Assembly (NCBI GenBank): GCA_041165345.1
Contig: JBEANQ010000127.1
Span: forward strand, 1-7,182
DNA from: JBBKWH01 sp041165345
GTDB lineage: Bacteria > Pseudomonadota > Gammaproteobacteria > Pseudomonadales > Moraxellaceae
DNA: 7,182 nucleotides
Direction: 5' to 3'
Shown here: one piece after another, positions 6,391 through 7,182 of the stretch
How positions within the stretch are numbered: the stretch's first letter is position 1
Layout: each line of letters starts with the position of its first letter
Program-made: the position numbers and the translations under genes
The notes under the pieces: model-generated
Databases searched by the model: none
Seen by the model: the letters and a program-made list of their open reading frames with translations, nothing else
Told to the model about the DNA's origin: nothing

Positions 6391-6690
6391 ATGTTTAAGA
6401 ATGGTATGCGGCCGATTCATCCGGGTGAGGTGCTGCGAGAGGATTATCTTGTGCCGCTGGGTATGAGTGCGAACGCTTTGGCAAAAGCACTCAACGTGAC
6501 CCCTGCACGGATTAATGAGATTGTGCGGGAGCGGCGTGGTGTGACTGCCGATACAGCATTGCGTCTGGCTCAGTATTTTGGTGGTGATGCGCAAAGCTGG
6601 CTTAATTTACAGAGTCAATATGACTTAAAACTCGCCGAGCAAGCGGCTGGACTGGAGATTCAAACTCATATTCATCCGCTGCTGGCCTAG
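6391..6690 (+). CDS. higA: HigA-family antitoxin, XRE-type DNA-binding protein
   Basis: The 99-residue antitoxin should bind and neutralise HigB and repress the higBA promoter as a dimer. The family start RPIHPGEVLREDYL (7-20) is clear. The helix-turn-helix lies around 24-50 (MSANALAKALNVTPARINEIV), with the recognition helix in about 37-48. RRGVTADTALRLAQYFG and SWLNLQSQYDL follow, as usual for HigA. The C-terminal tail is short. It is 10 bases after higB and clearly in one transcript. It appears complete. Regulation is inferred from the family. Confidence 0.95.
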   Translation: MFKNGMRPIHPGEVLREDYLVPLGMSANALAKALNVTPARINEIVRERRGVTADTALRLAQYFGGDAQSWLNLQSQYDLKLAEQAAGLEIQTHIHPLLA

Positions 6691-6719
6691 CGTGTGCTGG
6701 TTGGTGAATGTTGTATAGG

Positions 6720-6748
6720 AAAGAGGCACAAAGCGTGGCTTCTCTTTT
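6720..6748 (+). terminator. Possible weak terminator after higA
   Basis: AAAGAG (6720-6725) pairs with CTCTTT (6742-6747), with a small inner CAC/GTG pairing and mismatches between, followed by TTTTAT. It would end higBA transcripts and overlaps the stop region of the minus-strand gene. The stem is A/T-rich and imperfect. Confidence 0.4.
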
Positions 6749-7181
6749 ATCCATTGATCTTTTCAACATGTAGATAATTCTCGTCATGTTCAAAATCTGG
6801 ATCATAGGTTCTACCGTTAGCCACAAAAAACTCCCACACATCCTCAAAGCTCATTATCTCTATAATTTCTTCTCCTAATTTTGGCAACATGGGAAGTACG
6901 TGTTTATGGCTTTCTATGCCGATATTTTCCGATAAATATATACGATACGGAGCTTCAGGAGATAGTTCTTGGCGCACAGAAAGTATCGATGCTCCATCAA
7001 TGAATTTCGCTATACGTACATCACCGCTGGTCGACTGAGCGTAGCCAAATAAGATTTCGGTTCGTAAGATTTTCGAGACTTCTGCAAGAAAAATATCGTA
7101 TTCGTATATACCTTTAAGAAAATCAAACTCTATATCAATCCAATCGTTATTGTGGTTTTTTGAAAAAATTATTGTTTCATT
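6747..7181 (-). CDS. AT-rich hypothetical protein, N-terminus beyond the window
   Basis: The minus-strand frame ending at 6747 is open without a stop to the right edge, giving at least 144 residues. A GTG at 6977 in the same frame is internal, not the likely start. I do not recognise the family. The visible part is soluble, acidic and aromatic: segments include DWIDIEFDF, YEYDIFLAEV, SPEAPYRIYLS, SFEDVWEFFV and DPDFEHDENYLHVEKING at the C-terminus. No membrane span, signal peptide or cysteine cluster is visible. My hand count gives about 37% GC over 6781-7182, well below the neighbours, which suggests recent acquisition. Small acidic AT-rich proteins like this are often immunity proteins of toxin systems, but no toxin gene is visible and this is only a guess. 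The gene converges on higA. Confidence 0.65.
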   Translation of the reverse strand, partial: NETIIFSKNHNNDWIDIEFDFLKGIYEYDIFLAEVSKILRTEILFGYAQSTSGDVRIAKFIDGASILSVRQELSPEAPYRIYLSENIGIESHKHVLPMLPKLGEEIIEIMSFEDVWEFFVANGRTYDPDFEHDENYLHVEKING

Positions 7182-7182
7182 A

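Noticed and set aside
6304..6847. Minus-strand ORFs opposite higA and its 3' flank
   Set aside because: They overlap clear higB/higA coding sequence; the 6602-6847 ORF also crosses the AT-rich gene in another frame.
6747..6977. Complete 76-residue gene starting at GTG 6977
   Set aside because: The same frame continues without a stop to the window edge, with similar composition, so this is only the C-terminal part.

Overview
This 7.2 kb stretch looks chromosomal and comes from a gammaproteobacterium. Recognisable genes (dnaX 3' end, radA, lptM, lysA, a Tim44-like protein, a DUF2628 protein) and a GC content that looks above one half over most of the window fit the Pseudomonadales. Moraxellaceae is my best guess, but it rests on remembered family resemblance and not on a search.

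Left part (1-2600): the window opens inside dnaX. The frame runs in from the left edge through eleven tandem AGCCTG hexamers that encode a Pro-Glu repeat, then the alpha-binding C-terminal domain of tau. Ten bases after its stop lie the convergent ends of two minus-strand genes. The first is a DUF2628 membrane protein whose C-terminal half resembles the body of a type IV pilin. The second, upstream of it, is an exported or membrane-anchored Tim44-like protein.

Middle (2600-4490): radA (DNA repair and branch migration) lies on the minus strand. Divergent from it is a small plus-strand unit: a possible 27-residue cysteine-containing peptide and a 99-residue single-span membrane protein with a Gly/Ser/Asp/Cys-rich tail.

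Right part (4560-7182): a promoter drives lptM-lysA, coupled by an ATGA overlap. They encode the LPS-assembly lipoprotein LptM and diaminopimelate decarboxylase, the last step of lysine synthesis. In many relatives dapF follows. Here a perfect 12-bp hairpin follows instead, then a higB-higA toxin-antitoxin pair with its own likely promoter overlapping that hairpin. The window ends in an AT-rich minus-strand gene of unknown function that is cut by the right edge. The segment after lysA therefore looks like an accessory insertion at the end of a conserved operon.

The most interesting leads are the DUF2628-pilin fusion, the PE hexamer tract in the tau linker, the two small ORFs upstream of lptM, and the higBA plus AT-rich gene in the place where dapF is expected. 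No stretch over 300 bases lacks a gene, and I saw no rRNA, tRNA, CRISPR array or transposase.
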